Assembly: GCA_021157585.1 (NCBI GenBank)
Contig: JAGGWH010000104.1
Location: 1 to 55,212, forward strand
Reading direction: 5' to 3'
DNA length: 55,212 nucleotides
DNA from: Bacteroidales bacterium
Lineage (GTDB): Bacteria > Bacteroidota > Bacteroidia > Bacteroidales > UBA12170
In this document: piece after piece, positions 25,010 through 34,395 of the stretch
Position numbering within the stretch: the stretch's first letter is position 1
Layout: every line of letters begins with the position of its first letter
The notes under the pieces: model-generated
Database searches by the model: none
What the model was told of the DNA's origin: nothing
What the model saw: the letters and a program-made list of their open reading frames with translations, nothing else
Program-made: the position numbers and the translations under genes

Positions 25010-28000
25010 TTATATTTTCTTAATATCTATAAATACCGATACCGATTCAGTCAATTCTATGCTGTCTGAACCATCTTGCAGTTTGTCAGAAAGTTTCAAG
25101 GACTCTGTTAACGTTTCCGAGCAAATATAAGAAAAATTATTTTCAATTGCAGCATCAAAATCAGGATGTTTTTGCAATATCACCTGTATTTTATCGGTAA
25201 CCTCAAATCCTTTTTCTTTACGTAGATTTTGTATCTTATTAATTAGGTCGCGAGCTTTCCCTTCTTGTACCAAATCTTCGGTTAATGTTGTATCCAAAGC
25301 AACGGTATAAACTCCTGAATTAGCAATTAACCAACCGGGGATATCTTGAGTTGAAATCTCAACATCTTCTATACCTATTTCAATAGTTTCATCTGCCAAA
25401 GGCAAAGAATAAACTCCTGTTTTTTCAAGTGTTTTAATACCTTCCTGATCTATCTGCATAATGGCAGCCGAAATTTGCTTCATTAGTTTGCCGTATTTTG
25501 GACCCAGGCTTTTAAAATTAGCCTTGATTTTTTTTACCAATAAAGAAGAATCTTCCGGCATAAACTCAAGCGTTTTTACATTTACTTCCGATAGTATAAG
25601 CTCTTTGATTTTATCCATCTGTTCTTTGAATTTCTCATTTAAAACAGGAATCATCAACTTATTTAATGGTTGGCGAACACGTAAATGGTTTTTCTTACGA
25701 AGCGACAAAACCATTGAAGAAAATATCTGTGCCATCTCCATACGTTCTTCCAAATCTTTATCAATTAAATCTAAATCAGCAACAGGCATATACGTTAAAT
25801 GAACAGATTCTTCTTGATGCTTTTTGCTTACTTTATTTAGATCGAGGAATAGCTTTTCACTATAAAAAGGAGCAATTGGCGAACTTAATTGAGCAACAGT
25901 CTCCAAACATTTATATAATGTTTGATATGCAGATATTTTATCGCTGCTATAATCGCCTTTCCAAAAACGGCGGCGACTTAAGCGTACAAACCAATTGCTT
26001 AAGTGCTCATTTACAAAATTGGATATTGCACGACCGGCACGAGTTAATTCATAATCAGAAAGTGCTTTATCAACGGTTAAAATTAAACTGTTTAATTCTG
26101 ATAATATCCAACGGTCTATTTCCGGACGATCTTGAGTAGGAATATCGTCTTCGGCATAAGTAAACTCATCGATATTAGCATAAAGAGCAAAAAAGTTATA
26201 TGTATTATAAAGCGTTCCGAAGAATTTTCTACGAACTTCTTCTATTCCTTTTAAATCGAATTTTAAGTTATCCCAAGGCTGAGCATTAGTAATCATATAC
26301 CAACGTGTAGCATCGGCACCATACTTTTCAAGAGTTTCAAAAGGATCGGCAGCATTGCCTAATCGTTTCGACATTTTATTCCCTGCTTTATCCAAAACCA
26401 AACCGTTAGAAATAACGTTTTTGTATGCTACTTTATCAAAAATCATTGTAGCGATGGCATGAAGTGTAAAAAACCATCCTCGTGTTTGATCAACACCTTC
26501 GGCAATAAAATCAGCCGGAAAAAAATTATCGATTTTTTCTTTATTCTCAAACGGATAATGCCATTGAGCATAAGGCATAGAACCGCTATCAAACCAAACA
26601 TCTATTAAATCCGGTTCGCGATACATAGCTTTGCCGGAAACGGAAACTAAGACTATTTTATCTACATAAGGGCGATGAAAATCAAAAGTCTCATAATTGT
26701 CTTTCGACATGTCTCCAACGACAAAATTTGCCAAAGGATTTTCATCCATTAAACCGGCAGCAACCGATTTTTCAATTTCATTTTTTAGTTCTTCGGCAGA
26801 ACCTATAAAAATTTGCTCTTCTCCATCTTTAGTACGCCAAATAGGCAAGGGAATTCCCCAAAAACGAGAACGACTCAGATTCCAGTCAACAAGATTTTCT
26901 AACCAATTACCAAAACGACCGGTTCCGGTAGCAGCAGGTTTCCAATTGATGGTTTTATTAAGCTCAATCATTTTGTCCTTCATTGCTGTAGTTTTAATAA
27001 ACCAACTATCGAGAGGATAATAAAGAATGGGCTTATCTGTACGCCAACAATGAGGATAAGAGTGAGTGTGTTTTTCGGCTTTAAAGGCTCTATTCTCTTT
27101 CTTTAATTTAACGATAATATCTACATCAACAGATTGAGATTTTAAAGGATCGTCATCAGAATAATATTCTGATTTAACAAAACGTCCGGCAAACTCTCCC
27201 ATTTCCTTAACAAAACGACCTGTTTTATCCACCATTGTTAGAGAGCCTATACCGTTTTGAGCAGCTACTTTAAAGTCATCGGCACCAAAGCTGGGAGCAA
27301 TATGCACAATTCCTGTTCCATCTTCAGTAGTTACAAAATCTCCAATTATAACACGAAAAGCATCACCTTCTTTTGGTTTAGCATAAGGCATTAATTGTTC
27401 GTAACGAATACCGGCTAATTCAGAACCTTTACAACTACCAATAATTTCAAAAGGTATTGCTTTTTGTCCGGCTTCATAATCTTCTAGTTTTAGCTCTGCA
27501 TTTTTTGCCGGAAAAAGACTATTCATTAGCTTTTCGGCCAAAACAACAGTCACTTTTTCAAAAGTGTAAGGATTATATGTTTTAACGATAACGTAATCAA
27601 TTTTTTTTCCGACAGCTAAAGCGGTATTTGATGGTAAGGTCCATGGTGTTGTTGTCCATGCTAAGAAAAACACATCACCAAAAGCATTTTTAAATAATTT
27701 CTCACTTTTATCACTACGTACAACTTTAAATTGTGCAGTCATAGTTGAATCTTTTACGTCGCGATAGCAACCGGGTTGATTTAACTCGTGAGTGCTCAAA
27801 CCTGTTCCGGCAGCCGGAGAAAAAGGTTGAATAGTATATCCTTTGTAGATTAGGCCTTTTTCGTTGAGCTTGCTTAATAAATGCCAAACAGTTTCTATAT
27901 ATTTATTATCAAAAGTGATATAAGGATCGTCTAAATCGACCCAATAACCCATTTCTTTTGTTAAGTTGCCCCAAAGATCTTTGTATTTCATTACTTCGGT

Positions 28001-28366
28001 ACGACAAGCTTTATTATAATCTTCTACAGAAATTTTTGTTCCTATATCTTCTTTAGTAATTCCTAAGCTTTTCTCTACACCAATTTCAACAGGTAATCCG
28101 TGAGTATCCCAACCGGCTTTACGCATAACCTGTTTTCCTTTGAGTGTTTGGTAACGACAAACAATATCTTTTATGGTACGAGCCATAACGTGATGAATAC
28201 CCGGAACGCCATTAGCAGATGGAGGTCCTTCATAAAAAACAAAAGGCTTTTTTCCTTCGCGAGTTTTTAGGCTTTTTTCAAAAGTGTGATTCTCTTCCCA
28301 AAACCTAAGTACTTCTTTAGCTATCTCCGAAAGGTTTAAATTATTATATTCCTGATATTGTGTCAT
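25010..28366 (-). CDS. ileS: Isoleucine--tRNA ligase
   Basis: Large class I synthetase of 1118 residues charging tRNA-Ile. The HIGH motif reads PGIHHV (about 55-60) and the KMSKS loop reads NKMSKRLGN (about 663-667). A CP1 editing domain and a long C-terminal domain are present; the C-terminus lacks the Cys4 zinc finger of E. coli IleRS. This looks like the eukaryote-like IleRS branch. I chose the ATG at 28366, because the longer frame begins at a TTG inside the promoter box at 28398-28391. It heads the ileS-dksA-lspA cluster. Confidence 0.95.
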   Translation of the reverse strand: MTQYQEYNNLNLSEIAKEVLRFWEENHTFEKSLKTREGKKPFVFYEGPPSANGVPGIHHVMARTIKDIVCRYQTLKGKQVMRKAGWDTHGLPVEIGVEKSLGITKEDIGTKISVEDYNKACRTEVMKYKDLWGNLTKEMGYWVDLDDPYITFDNKYIETVWHLLSKLNEKGLIYKGYTIQPFSPAAGTGLSTHELNQPGCYRDVKDSTMTAQFKVVRSDKSEKLFKNAFGDVFFLAWTTTPWTLPSNTALAVGKKIDYVIVKTYNPYTFEKVTVVLAEKLMNSLFPAKNAELKLEDYEAGQKAIPFEIIGSCKGSELAGIRYEQLMPYAKPKEGDAFRVIIGDFVTTEDGTGIVHIAPSFGADDFKVAAQNGIGSLTMVDKTGRFVKEMGEFAGRFVKSEYYSDDDPLKSQSVDVDIIVKLKKENRAFKAEKHTHSYPHCWRTDKPILYYPLDSWFIKTTAMKDKMIELNKTINWKPAATGTGRFGNWLENLVDWNLSRSRFWGIPLPIWRTKDGEEQIFIGSAEELKNEIEKSVAAGLMDENPLANFVVGDMSKDNYETFDFHRPYVDKIVLVSVSGKAMYREPDLIDVWFDSGSMPYAQWHYPFENKEKIDNFFPADFIAEGVDQTRGWFFTLHAIATMIFDKVAYKNVISNGLVLDKAGNKMSKRLGNAADPFETLEKYGADATRWYMITNAQPWDNLKFDLKGIEEVRRKFFGTLYNTYNFFALYANIDEFTYAEDDIPTQDRPEIDRWILSELNSLILTVDKALSDYELTRAGRAISNFVNEHLSNWFVRLSRRRFWKGDYSSDKISAYQTLYKCLETVAQLSSPIAPFYSEKLFLDLNKVSKKHQEESVHLTYMPVADLDLIDKDLEERMEMAQIFSSMVLSLRKKNHLRVRQPLNKLMIPVLNEKFKEQMDKIKELILSEVNVKTLEFMPEDSSLLVKKIKANFKSLGPKYGKLMKQISAAIMQIDQEGIKTLEKTGVYSLPLADETIEIGIEDVEISTQDIPGWLIANSGVYTVALDTTLTEDLVQEGKARDLINKIQNLRKEKGFEVTDKIQVILQKHPDFDAAIENNFSYICSETLTESLKLSDKLQDGSDSIELTESVSVFIDIKKI

Positions 28367-28390
28367 TTTACTTATTATTTTTAAAGCTTG

Positions 28391-28398
28391 CAAAAGTA
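28391..28398 (-). promoter_or_regulatory. -7 box TACTTTTG for ileS
   Basis: Minus-strand TACTTTTG lies 24 bases before the ileS ATG at 28366. It overlaps and so rules out the in-frame TTG at 28393 as a start. Confidence 0.5.
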
Positions 28399-28477
28399 TA
28401 AATTTTTAACTTTACGACATAGAAAAAGCACTTATATCAATTTGTTTTATTCATTTTTTAATAAAATAAAAAATTAA

Positions 28478-28485
28478 TATCTTTG
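28478..28485 (+). promoter_or_regulatory. -7 box TATCTTTG for the TerC gene
   Basis: TATCTTTG matches TAnnTTTG and lies 34 bases before the ATG at 28520. A TTTG at 28441-28444 is too far upstream to be a standard -33 element. Confidence 0.5.
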
Positions 28486-28519
28486 TGAAAGTGAACTACT
28501 ATACATTTATATCTAATTA

Positions 28520-29581
28520 ATGAATAATCAAGAATTCTATTTTTTCACAGCTTATATAGTTTTCGTAGTTCTTATGCTTTCTCTCGATTTGGGCGTTTTT
28601 AATCGAAAAGCTCACGTTATCGGCATGAAAGAGGCTCTTTGGATGAGCATTTTTTGGGTTGGTCTCGGCATTTCGGCTTATTATTTCTTTCGCCACTTCG
28701 GATATTTAGTTCATGGCTTAGATAATTTGGAAGAGTTACAAGCTAGAATTGCTTTTTATCGTCATCCTATTGATATTACGGGCTTAAGCTTTGAAGATGC
28801 ACGCGATTTATATAATAAAAATTTATCCCTAGAATATATTACCTCTTATCTGATAGAAAAAGCCCTTTCAGTAGATAATATATTTGTAATGATACTGATA
28901 TTCAAAGGTTTTGGTATTGGTAATAAATATTTTCACAGAGTACTGTTTTGGGGGATTCTTGGTGCAGTAATTATGCGTTTCATCTTTATTTTTGCCAGTG
29001 CTGCTCTTATTCATGAGTTTTATTGGGTACTATATATCTTTGGTGGTTTCTTGATTTATAGCGGTGCTAAAATATTTTTCCAAAAAGATGATGAACAGGT
29101 GGAAACTAAAAACCACCCTTTAGTGAGGTTTGCAAGTAAACATTTTAAGGTTGCAGGTGATTATGTTGGGCAAAAATTTATTCTAAAAAGAGATGGTAAA
29201 TACTTGCTTACTCCTTTATTTTTGGTTTTAATAGTTATTGAATTTTCCGATGTAATATTTGCTATGGATAGCATTCCTGCTATTTTTAGTATTACATTAG
29301 ACCCTTATATCGTTTTCTTTTCCAATATATTTGCAATCTTAGGATTAAGAGCTCTGTTTTTCTTAGTCTCTAACATTATGGATCTGTTCCGCTTTTTGCA
29401 ATATGGACTGGGAGTTTTACTATCGTTTATCGGTATCAAACTACTTTTTCACGATTTCTTATACGAGAAATTAGGAATTGGAACAATAGAATCCCTATAT
29501 CTTATATTACTTATTCTAGGGGTTAGTATTATTGCTTCTTTACTTTTTCCCGAAAAAAAAGAAGATACAAAAGACGTTTAA
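28520..29581 (+). CDS. TerC/Alx family membrane protein
   Basis: Polytopic inner-membrane protein of 353 residues, about nine helices. TerC signatures include LSLDLGVFNRKAH in helix 1, EKALSVDNIFVM, and IEFSDVIFAMDSIPAIFSIT, with the membrane aspartates that bind metal ions. A cytosolic loop around 195-225 separates the halves. The family exports metals such as Mn2+ (Alx, MeeF, TerC) and has been linked to metalation of secreted proteins. It is a single-gene unit between divergent ileS and convergent meaB. No yybP-ykoY-type manganese riboswitch is recognisable in its short leader. Confidence 0.88.
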   Translation: MNNQEFYFFTAYIVFVVLMLSLDLGVFNRKAHVIGMKEALWMSIFWVGLGISAYYFFRHFGYLVHGLDNLEELQARIAFYRHPIDITGLSFEDARDLYNKNLSLEYITSYLIEKALSVDNIFVMILIFKGFGIGNKYFHRVLFWGILGAVIMRFIFIFASAALIHEFYWVLYIFGGFLIYSGAKIFFQKDDEQVETKNHPLVRFASKHFKVAGDYVGQKFILKRDGKYLLTPLFLVLIVIEFSDVIFAMDSIPAIFSITLDPYIVFFSNIFAILGLRALFFLVSNIMDLFRFLQYGLGVLLSFIGIKLLFHDFLYEKLGIGTIESLYLILLILGVSIIASLLFPEKKEDTKDV

Positions 29582-29609
29582 TTAAAAAAATAAGTAGCGT
29601 TTTAGGATA

Positions 29610-30707
29610 TTATTCCTTTTTTAATTCATCAACAAAAAACCGTACTAATTGCTCTGCTGCTTGGTATGGACTTATTTTTCGGTTTATTATTTGTTTTTCT
29701 AAAAAGTCACTCTTTTCTCTTATTGCTTTATTTGCATAAAACCGATTTTGAAGTTTTGCTTTAAAGCTAGCACTTAATGCTTTTAAATCTTGTTCTTTTC
29801 GTTTCCGATTAAAATACCCATTGGCTTGGGTAAATTGTTTATAATCCAATAACATTTCCCATATTTCTTCCAAACCGGAAAATTTTACCGACGAGCAAAT
29901 GGCTGTTTTTGGTGACCATTTAGAGGGAGGACTGGGGAAAAGATGCAAAGCATTAGCATATTGTGTTTTTGCTATAAGAGCTTTGTGATAGTTATCGCCA
30001 TCGGCTTTATTAATTATCAGAGCATCTGCCATTTCCATTATACCTCTTTTAATACCCTGTAATTCGTCTCCGGCACCGGCTAACATTAGTAAAAGAAAAA
30101 AATCTACCATAGAATGAACAGCAGTTTCACTTTGTCCAACGCCCACCGTTTCAATAAAAATTATATCATATCCTGCTGCTTCACAAAGTATAATACTTTC
30201 TCTTGTTTTTTGAGCCACGCCACCTAAAGAACCTGCCGAGGGAGAAGGACGAATAAAAGCATTTGGGTGATTAGATAACTTTTCCATACGGGTTTTATCG
30301 CCCAAAATACTTCCTTTACTGCGTTCACTGCTTGGGTCTATCGCTAAAACGGCTAACTTCTTATCGTATTTTTCAACCAATATAGATCCTAAAGCTTCAA
30401 TAAAAGTACTTTTGCCTACTCCGGGAACACCTGTTATGCCTATTCGGATAGAATTTTGAGAGTATGGTAAGCACGATTCTATAATTTTTTGTGCAAGTTC
30501 CTGATCGCTAATTAAAGTACTCTCTACTAAAGTAATAGCTTGACTCAGGATAGCACGTTTACCATTCAAAATTCCTTGCACATAATAATCGGTACTATGA
30601 CGAGTAGAAGATAGTTTTTTATTTTCTTTTGTGTTTGGATTAATGGATCCGGGGGATACAACTCCTTTTTGTATTTTAATAGCCGATTTATTTTTTGATT
30701 TACCCAT
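29610..30707 (-). CDS. meaB: Methylmalonyl-CoA mutase-associated GTPase MeaB
   Basis: G3E GTPase chaperone that loads and protects the adenosylcobalamin cofactor of methylmalonyl-CoA mutase. Walker A GVPGVGKST (93-101) is clear. AIDPSSERSKGSILGDKTRM, ETVGVGQSE and the guanine-specific NKADGD follow. The C-terminal helical dimerisation region is present. I set the start at the ATG at 30707, seven bases after a perfect -7 box; the longer frame would begin upstream of transcription. The mutase genes are not in the window, but a PduO-type adenosyltransferase is encoded at 6448-7002. Confidence 0.92.
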   Translation of the reverse strand: MGKSKNKSAIKIQKGVVSPGSINPNTKENKKLSSTRHSTDYYVQGILNGKRAILSQAITLVESTLISDQELAQKIIESCLPYSQNSIRIGITGVPGVGKSTFIEALGSILVEKYDKKLAVLAIDPSSERSKGSILGDKTRMEKLSNHPNAFIRPSPSAGSLGGVAQKTRESIILCEAAGYDIIFIETVGVGQSETAVHSMVDFFLLLMLAGAGDELQGIKRGIMEMADALIINKADGDNYHKALIAKTQYANALHLFPSPPSKWSPKTAICSSVKFSGLEEIWEMLLDYKQFTQANGYFNRKRKEQDLKALSASFKAKLQNRFYANKAIREKSDFLEKQIINRKISPYQAAEQLVRFFVDELKKE

Positions 30708-30713
30708 TCTAAG

Positions 30714-30721
30714 CAAAGATA
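30714..30721 (-). promoter_or_regulatory. -7 box TATCTTTG for meaB
   Basis: Minus-strand TATCTTTG ends seven bases before the meaB ATG at 30707, implying an almost leaderless mRNA and transcription separate from the large upstream operon. Confidence 0.5.
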
Positions 30722-30844
30722 TTAAAAAGCAGTGGAAAACAGTATACACACAAATCAACGAATTTCTACGAGATTCCCCAAAACTAAAAAGCCCATCTCG
30801 TTTCACAACGTGACAGGCCTTCGTCTAAATAAATTCTATTTGGT

Positions 30845-32650
30845 TTATTTCTTATTCTTCAATAGCATTGCTTCAATACCTTTTACGGCACGGAAACCAT
30901 CAGCAATAGCACTAATGGCATCTGCTGTGCGATTTACAGCATCACCGCCGGCAAACACTTTTGGGTCAGAAGTTTGTTGTTGATCGTTGGTAACAATCCG
31001 GCCACGATTAAGATCAATCTTATCCACATATTCTTCTGAAATAAATGAATAATCTGCTTCCTGACCAATAGCACCGATAATCGTATCAACTTCTATAATC
31101 TTATTGCTGCCTTCTATTGGAACCGGACGAGGACGAGCGCCTTCTTCAGCTACCATTTTAGCTTCTATATATTCAATAGCCTTTACTTTTTTACCACTTT
31201 CATCGGCAATAATACGAACAGGTATGGCTTGTGGATGAATATGAACACCTTCGTCTTCGGCACCTTCTATCTCTTCCCAATCAGCAGGCATATCTTGTAC
31301 TCTACGACGATAAAGAATGGTTACATCAGCTCCATAACGAGCAGAAACACGTGCACCATCAATAGCTACGTTTCCACCACCAATTACAACAACTTTCTTA
31401 CCTACATCAAAAGATTCTTCGTTATTAATCAAGCGAAGATATTCAACAGCAGGAATAGAATTTTCAAGATCTTCACCTTCAACACCTAATTTCCAAGGTT
31501 TTTCAAATCCAATACCAATAAATACAGCATCATTCTTTTTATATATTTCATCGAAAGTAATATCTGTACCCACACGAGTATTAAACTCAATTTTTACACC
31601 TATCTTCTGAAGATAACCAATCTGTTTATCCAAACTTTCCATAGGTAAACGATATTTTGGAATACCATACATCGTCATTCCTCCGGCAAATTTTTTGGCT
31701 TCGAAAACAGTAACATCAAAACCACGTAAAGCCAAATAATAAGCGGCTGTTAAACCGGAAGGTCCGGCACCGATAATACCTACTTTATAGCCATTAGCTT
31801 CTTTAATTTCAGGATTTACAATTTCTTTAATCAAATCCGAAGTTTGAGCGCGCTCGGTAGCATAGCGTTTTAACCAACGAATAGCAACGGCCTCTCCACG
31901 AACAGCTATAGCACAAACATCTTCACATCGACGAGTACATACTTTACCGCACATTTCGGGTAATGGATTATTATCGTAAATAATCTTTAACGCATCTTCA
32001 TCATTTCCTTTAGCAATAGCATTGATATATTCGGGAATATGCATATGGTCAGGACAAACTTCGGTACACAATCCGCAAGAGATACAGCGACTAGCCTCAG
32101 CACGCGCTTCTTCCTCGTTATAACCCAATACTACTTCGGCAAATGATTTAACACGCTCTGCTCCATCAAGCTCACGCATAGGAACACGGTTGAAAACCAT
32201 CAAACTGGTTTCATTATTGCTTGTAAATGAAAGTTGATCTTTTCCGTAGGGATTATCAACACCCGGAGTCCATAAAAATGAATTGGCATCAGGTGAAACA
32301 TAATTATATTCTTTGGTCAGATTTAACGATCCTGTTGGACAAACATCTACGCAAAGCGCACACCAGCAACAACGACCATAATCAACTCTTGGGCGAAGAC
32401 CGGAATTTCCTTTTTCTTCTTTAATGTTAAATTCAGCTGCCAGTTCAACCATATCGATAGCCTCATTCATACAAATTGTAGAACAATTTCCACAACCTAT
32501 ACAATCCTGTAAATCGTTATAGTGGAAACCACGATATCGATCGGCAGTATCTTGTCCAAGCACATCCATACGTTTGGTATGTGGATTTTTACCGAACTGT
32601 GATATACCCGTTAGTGGTCTTACAAATCCTTTTAAATCGAAAAAACTCAT
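30845..32650 (-). CDS. NuoI/MbxN-like ferredoxin fused to GltD/NfnL-type NAD(P)H oxidoreductase
   Basis: Predicted electron-input subunit of the 13-gene complex, 601 residues. Residues 1-125 resemble MbhN/MbxN/NuoI, with two 4Fe-4S motifs: C50-C53-C56-C60 and C94-C97-C100-C104. A third motif (C189-C192-C195-C199) and the GltD-type cysteines (C234, C238, C242, C246) follow. The flavoprotein part has the FAD site VGIIGAGPSG (290-299) and a second Rossmann site VVVIGGGNVAIDGAR. YRRR after it suggests NADP(H). A C-terminal FAD signature, VFAGGDAVN, completes it. Last gene of the operon, 51 bases after the NuoD-like gene. It could oxidise NAD(P)H, or reduce NAD(P)+ with ferredoxin. Confidence 0.85.
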   Translation of the reverse strand: MSFFDLKGFVRPLTGISQFGKNPHTKRMDVLGQDTADRYRGFHYNDLQDCIGCGNCSTICMNEAIDMVELAAEFNIKEEKGNSGLRPRVDYGRCCWCALCVDVCPTGSLNLTKEYNYVSPDANSFLWTPGVDNPYGKDQLSFTSNNETSLMVFNRVPMRELDGAERVKSFAEVVLGYNEEEARAEASRCISCGLCTEVCPDHMHIPEYINAIAKGNDEDALKIIYDNNPLPEMCGKVCTRRCEDVCAIAVRGEAVAIRWLKRYATERAQTSDLIKEIVNPEIKEANGYKVGIIGAGPSGLTAAYYLALRGFDVTVFEAKKFAGGMTMYGIPKYRLPMESLDKQIGYLQKIGVKIEFNTRVGTDITFDEIYKKNDAVFIGIGFEKPWKLGVEGEDLENSIPAVEYLRLINNEESFDVGKKVVVIGGGNVAIDGARVSARYGADVTILYRRRVQDMPADWEEIEGAEDEGVHIHPQAIPVRIIADESGKKVKAIEYIEAKMVAEEGARPRPVPIEGSNKIIEVDTIIGAIGQEADYSFISEEYVDKIDLNRGRIVTNDQQQTSDPKVFAGGDAVNRTADAISAIADGFRAVKGIEAMLLKNKK

Positions 32651-32701
32651 TTTTCTTAAATTTATTTTTGACGACTTACCTAAATAAGCCCAAAGTCTTT
32701 T

Positions 32702-33805
32702 TTATCTTTCTATCTCAGGAGGACAAACACCAAGGCTGTTCATAATGAACGATACATCGGCTAAATTTTCTCCTACCAAAACATCTTCTAACAAACTAAC
32801 ACCATGCACATAGGCAGGGCCTCTTGCGTGAGCTCTACGTGGTTTGTCACTTCCGTCGCTTACCACATGAAAACCAAACTCTCCTCTTACACTTTCAACT
32901 TTTCCATATGCCGACCCTGCCGGAATAGTCCATTTCATTGGATTCGGCATTTTATTCAAATAATCGCCGGAAGGCAAATTCTGAATCAGCTGACGAATCA
33001 TAGATATTGTTTGACGAATTTCGAACTGACGTACTCTGGCACGAGCCCAAACATCACCACCTTCGAAAATACCCATTTCAAAATCGAGTTTATCGTAAGC
33101 GTCGTAAGGATTGTCTTTTCGCACATCGTGACCAATACCACAGCCACGAAGTGGAGCTCCAACTACTCCCCATTCCATTGCTTTTTCTTTGGTGATAACA
33201 CCAACACCTTGCGCTCTTTTTTGGAAAATAGCACTATCAAACATCATACGATCATAATCGTCGATACGCTTTTCGATATAATCCATCGTGCGAAGTACTT
33301 TATCTTCAAAGCCTTCCGGAATATCTCTTCTAACACCACCCGGCCAAATATACATATGATAAATACGACCTCCTGTCAGCTCTTCAAATAAATCTAAAAC
33401 ATAGTTACGATCACCCACTGACCATTGTCCAACAGTATATAATCCTGCGGAACCTGATTGGCCTGCATACCAAAGCATAAAACTTTGCAAACGTGCCAAT
33501 TCCAAAACTAAGGAACGTAAATATTGTCCTCTTTCCGGAACTTCACGACCTTCAATTTGTTCAACAGCCAAAGCAAAAGCAGCTTCCGGCGGATCAGGCT
33601 CAGGAACACAAAAACGACATAAAATAGTTGTTGATTGCATCCAATTTCTACGTTCGATTAATTTCTCGAATGCGCGATGCAAATAACCTACGTGAGTAGT
33701 AGCTTTCACAATAGTATCGCCTTCGAGCTGAAGTTTTACCATCATATTTCCGGTAATTCCCGGATGCTGAGGGCCAAGATATAATGTTGTAGATTTTTCT
33801 CTCAT
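32702..33805 (-). CDS. NuoD/MbxL-like large subunit without a NiFe site
   Basis: Homologue of complex I 49-kDa subunit and group 4 hydrogenase large subunits, 367 residues. LGPQHPGITGN (10-20) and the THVGYLHRAFEKL stretch are typical. The hydrogenase L1 motif is partly kept as C63-R-F-C66. The L2 motif near the C-terminus reads C361-P-P-E364, so only three of the four NiFe-binding cysteines exist and nickel binding is unlikely. Archaeal MBX/MBS enzymes also lost the NiFe site. I chose the ATG at 33805, one base after the upstream stop; the longer frame would overlap the NuoC-like gene by 59 bases. Confidence 0.87.
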   Translation of the reverse strand: MREKSTTLYLGPQHPGITGNMMVKLQLEGDTIVKATTHVGYLHRAFEKLIERRNWMQSTTILCRFCVPEPDPPEAAFALAVEQIEGREVPERGQYLRSLVLELARLQSFMLWYAGQSGSAGLYTVGQWSVGDRNYVLDLFEELTGGRIYHMYIWPGGVRRDIPEGFEDKVLRTMDYIEKRIDDYDRMMFDSAIFQKRAQGVGVITKEKAMEWGVVGAPLRGCGIGHDVRKDNPYDAYDKLDFEMGIFEGGDVWARARVRQFEIRQTISMIRQLIQNLPSGDYLNKMPNPMKWTIPAGSAYGKVESVRGEFGFHVVSDGSDKPRRAHARGPAYVHGVSLLEDVLVGENLADVSFIMNSLGVCPPEIER

Positions 33806-33806
33806 C

Positions 33807-34385
33807 TTATTCTCTTGAGTATTTTTTTGCAAAATCAGGAATTTCTTCACCGCTACGGTTCGCAATTCGTTCTCTTACATCTTGTTTATCTTCTCTTCCT
33901 TCTCTTTCAAAGAAGGTATCGTTTACATATTCGAGAGTATCAAAATCGCGACGCATTGGAGGTGCATCTTCCCAATCTTCTAAAATAAATTCTTTTTCAC
34001 CAATAAATCCGGGGAATTCCACACCAAACATTTCACGAATTTCACGCTGATAAGTATTAATTTGTCGCCAAATCATATCCGTATTTTCCATTACAGGATT
34101 TTCTCTATCGATACGGGTTTTTACAAAGAGGTTTACTTTTGTTTCTGGCGACCAAATAATATACACAAGCTCAAGCTCTCCACTCTCAAGCCAGTCTACA
34201 CAACTTAAATGCGATAAACTAATATAACCCAGCTTTTCTTTGGCATAGAGCAAAATAGATGAAACTTGTTCTTTTGGAGCAAATGCAAAAACGGTGTCTT
34301 TTCTAACCACTTCCGTTATCAGGTGCTCAAAAGCTGCTTGTAACTGTTGAGCTAATATTTCTTCTTTTGTATAGCTTGTTTCCAT
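33807..34385 (-). CDS. NuoC/MbxK-like 30-kDa subunit
   Basis: Peripheral-arm subunit of 192 residues. The NuoC signature region is visible: INTYQREIREMFGVEFPGF, followed by FILEDWEDAPPMRRDF, where the family has L-R-D. It packs against the NuoD-like subunit. I chose the ATG at 34385, ten bases after the NuoB-like stop; a TTG at 34412 is an alternative and would overlap. No cofactor is expected. Confidence 0.85.
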   Translation of the reverse strand: METSYTKEEILAQQLQAAFEHLITEVVRKDTVFAFAPKEQVSSILLYAKEKLGYISLSHLSCVDWLESGELELVYIIWSPETKVNLFVKTRIDRENPVMENTDMIWRQINTYQREIREMFGVEFPGFIGEKEFILEDWEDAPPMRRDFDTLEYVNDTFFEREGREDKQDVRERIANRSGEEIPDFAKKYSRE

Positions 34386-34395
34386 ATCTATCCGT

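Noticed and set aside
28394-28519. yybP-ykoY manganese riboswitch before the TerC gene
   Set aside because: The predicted leader is only about 30 bases, too short for that riboswitch.
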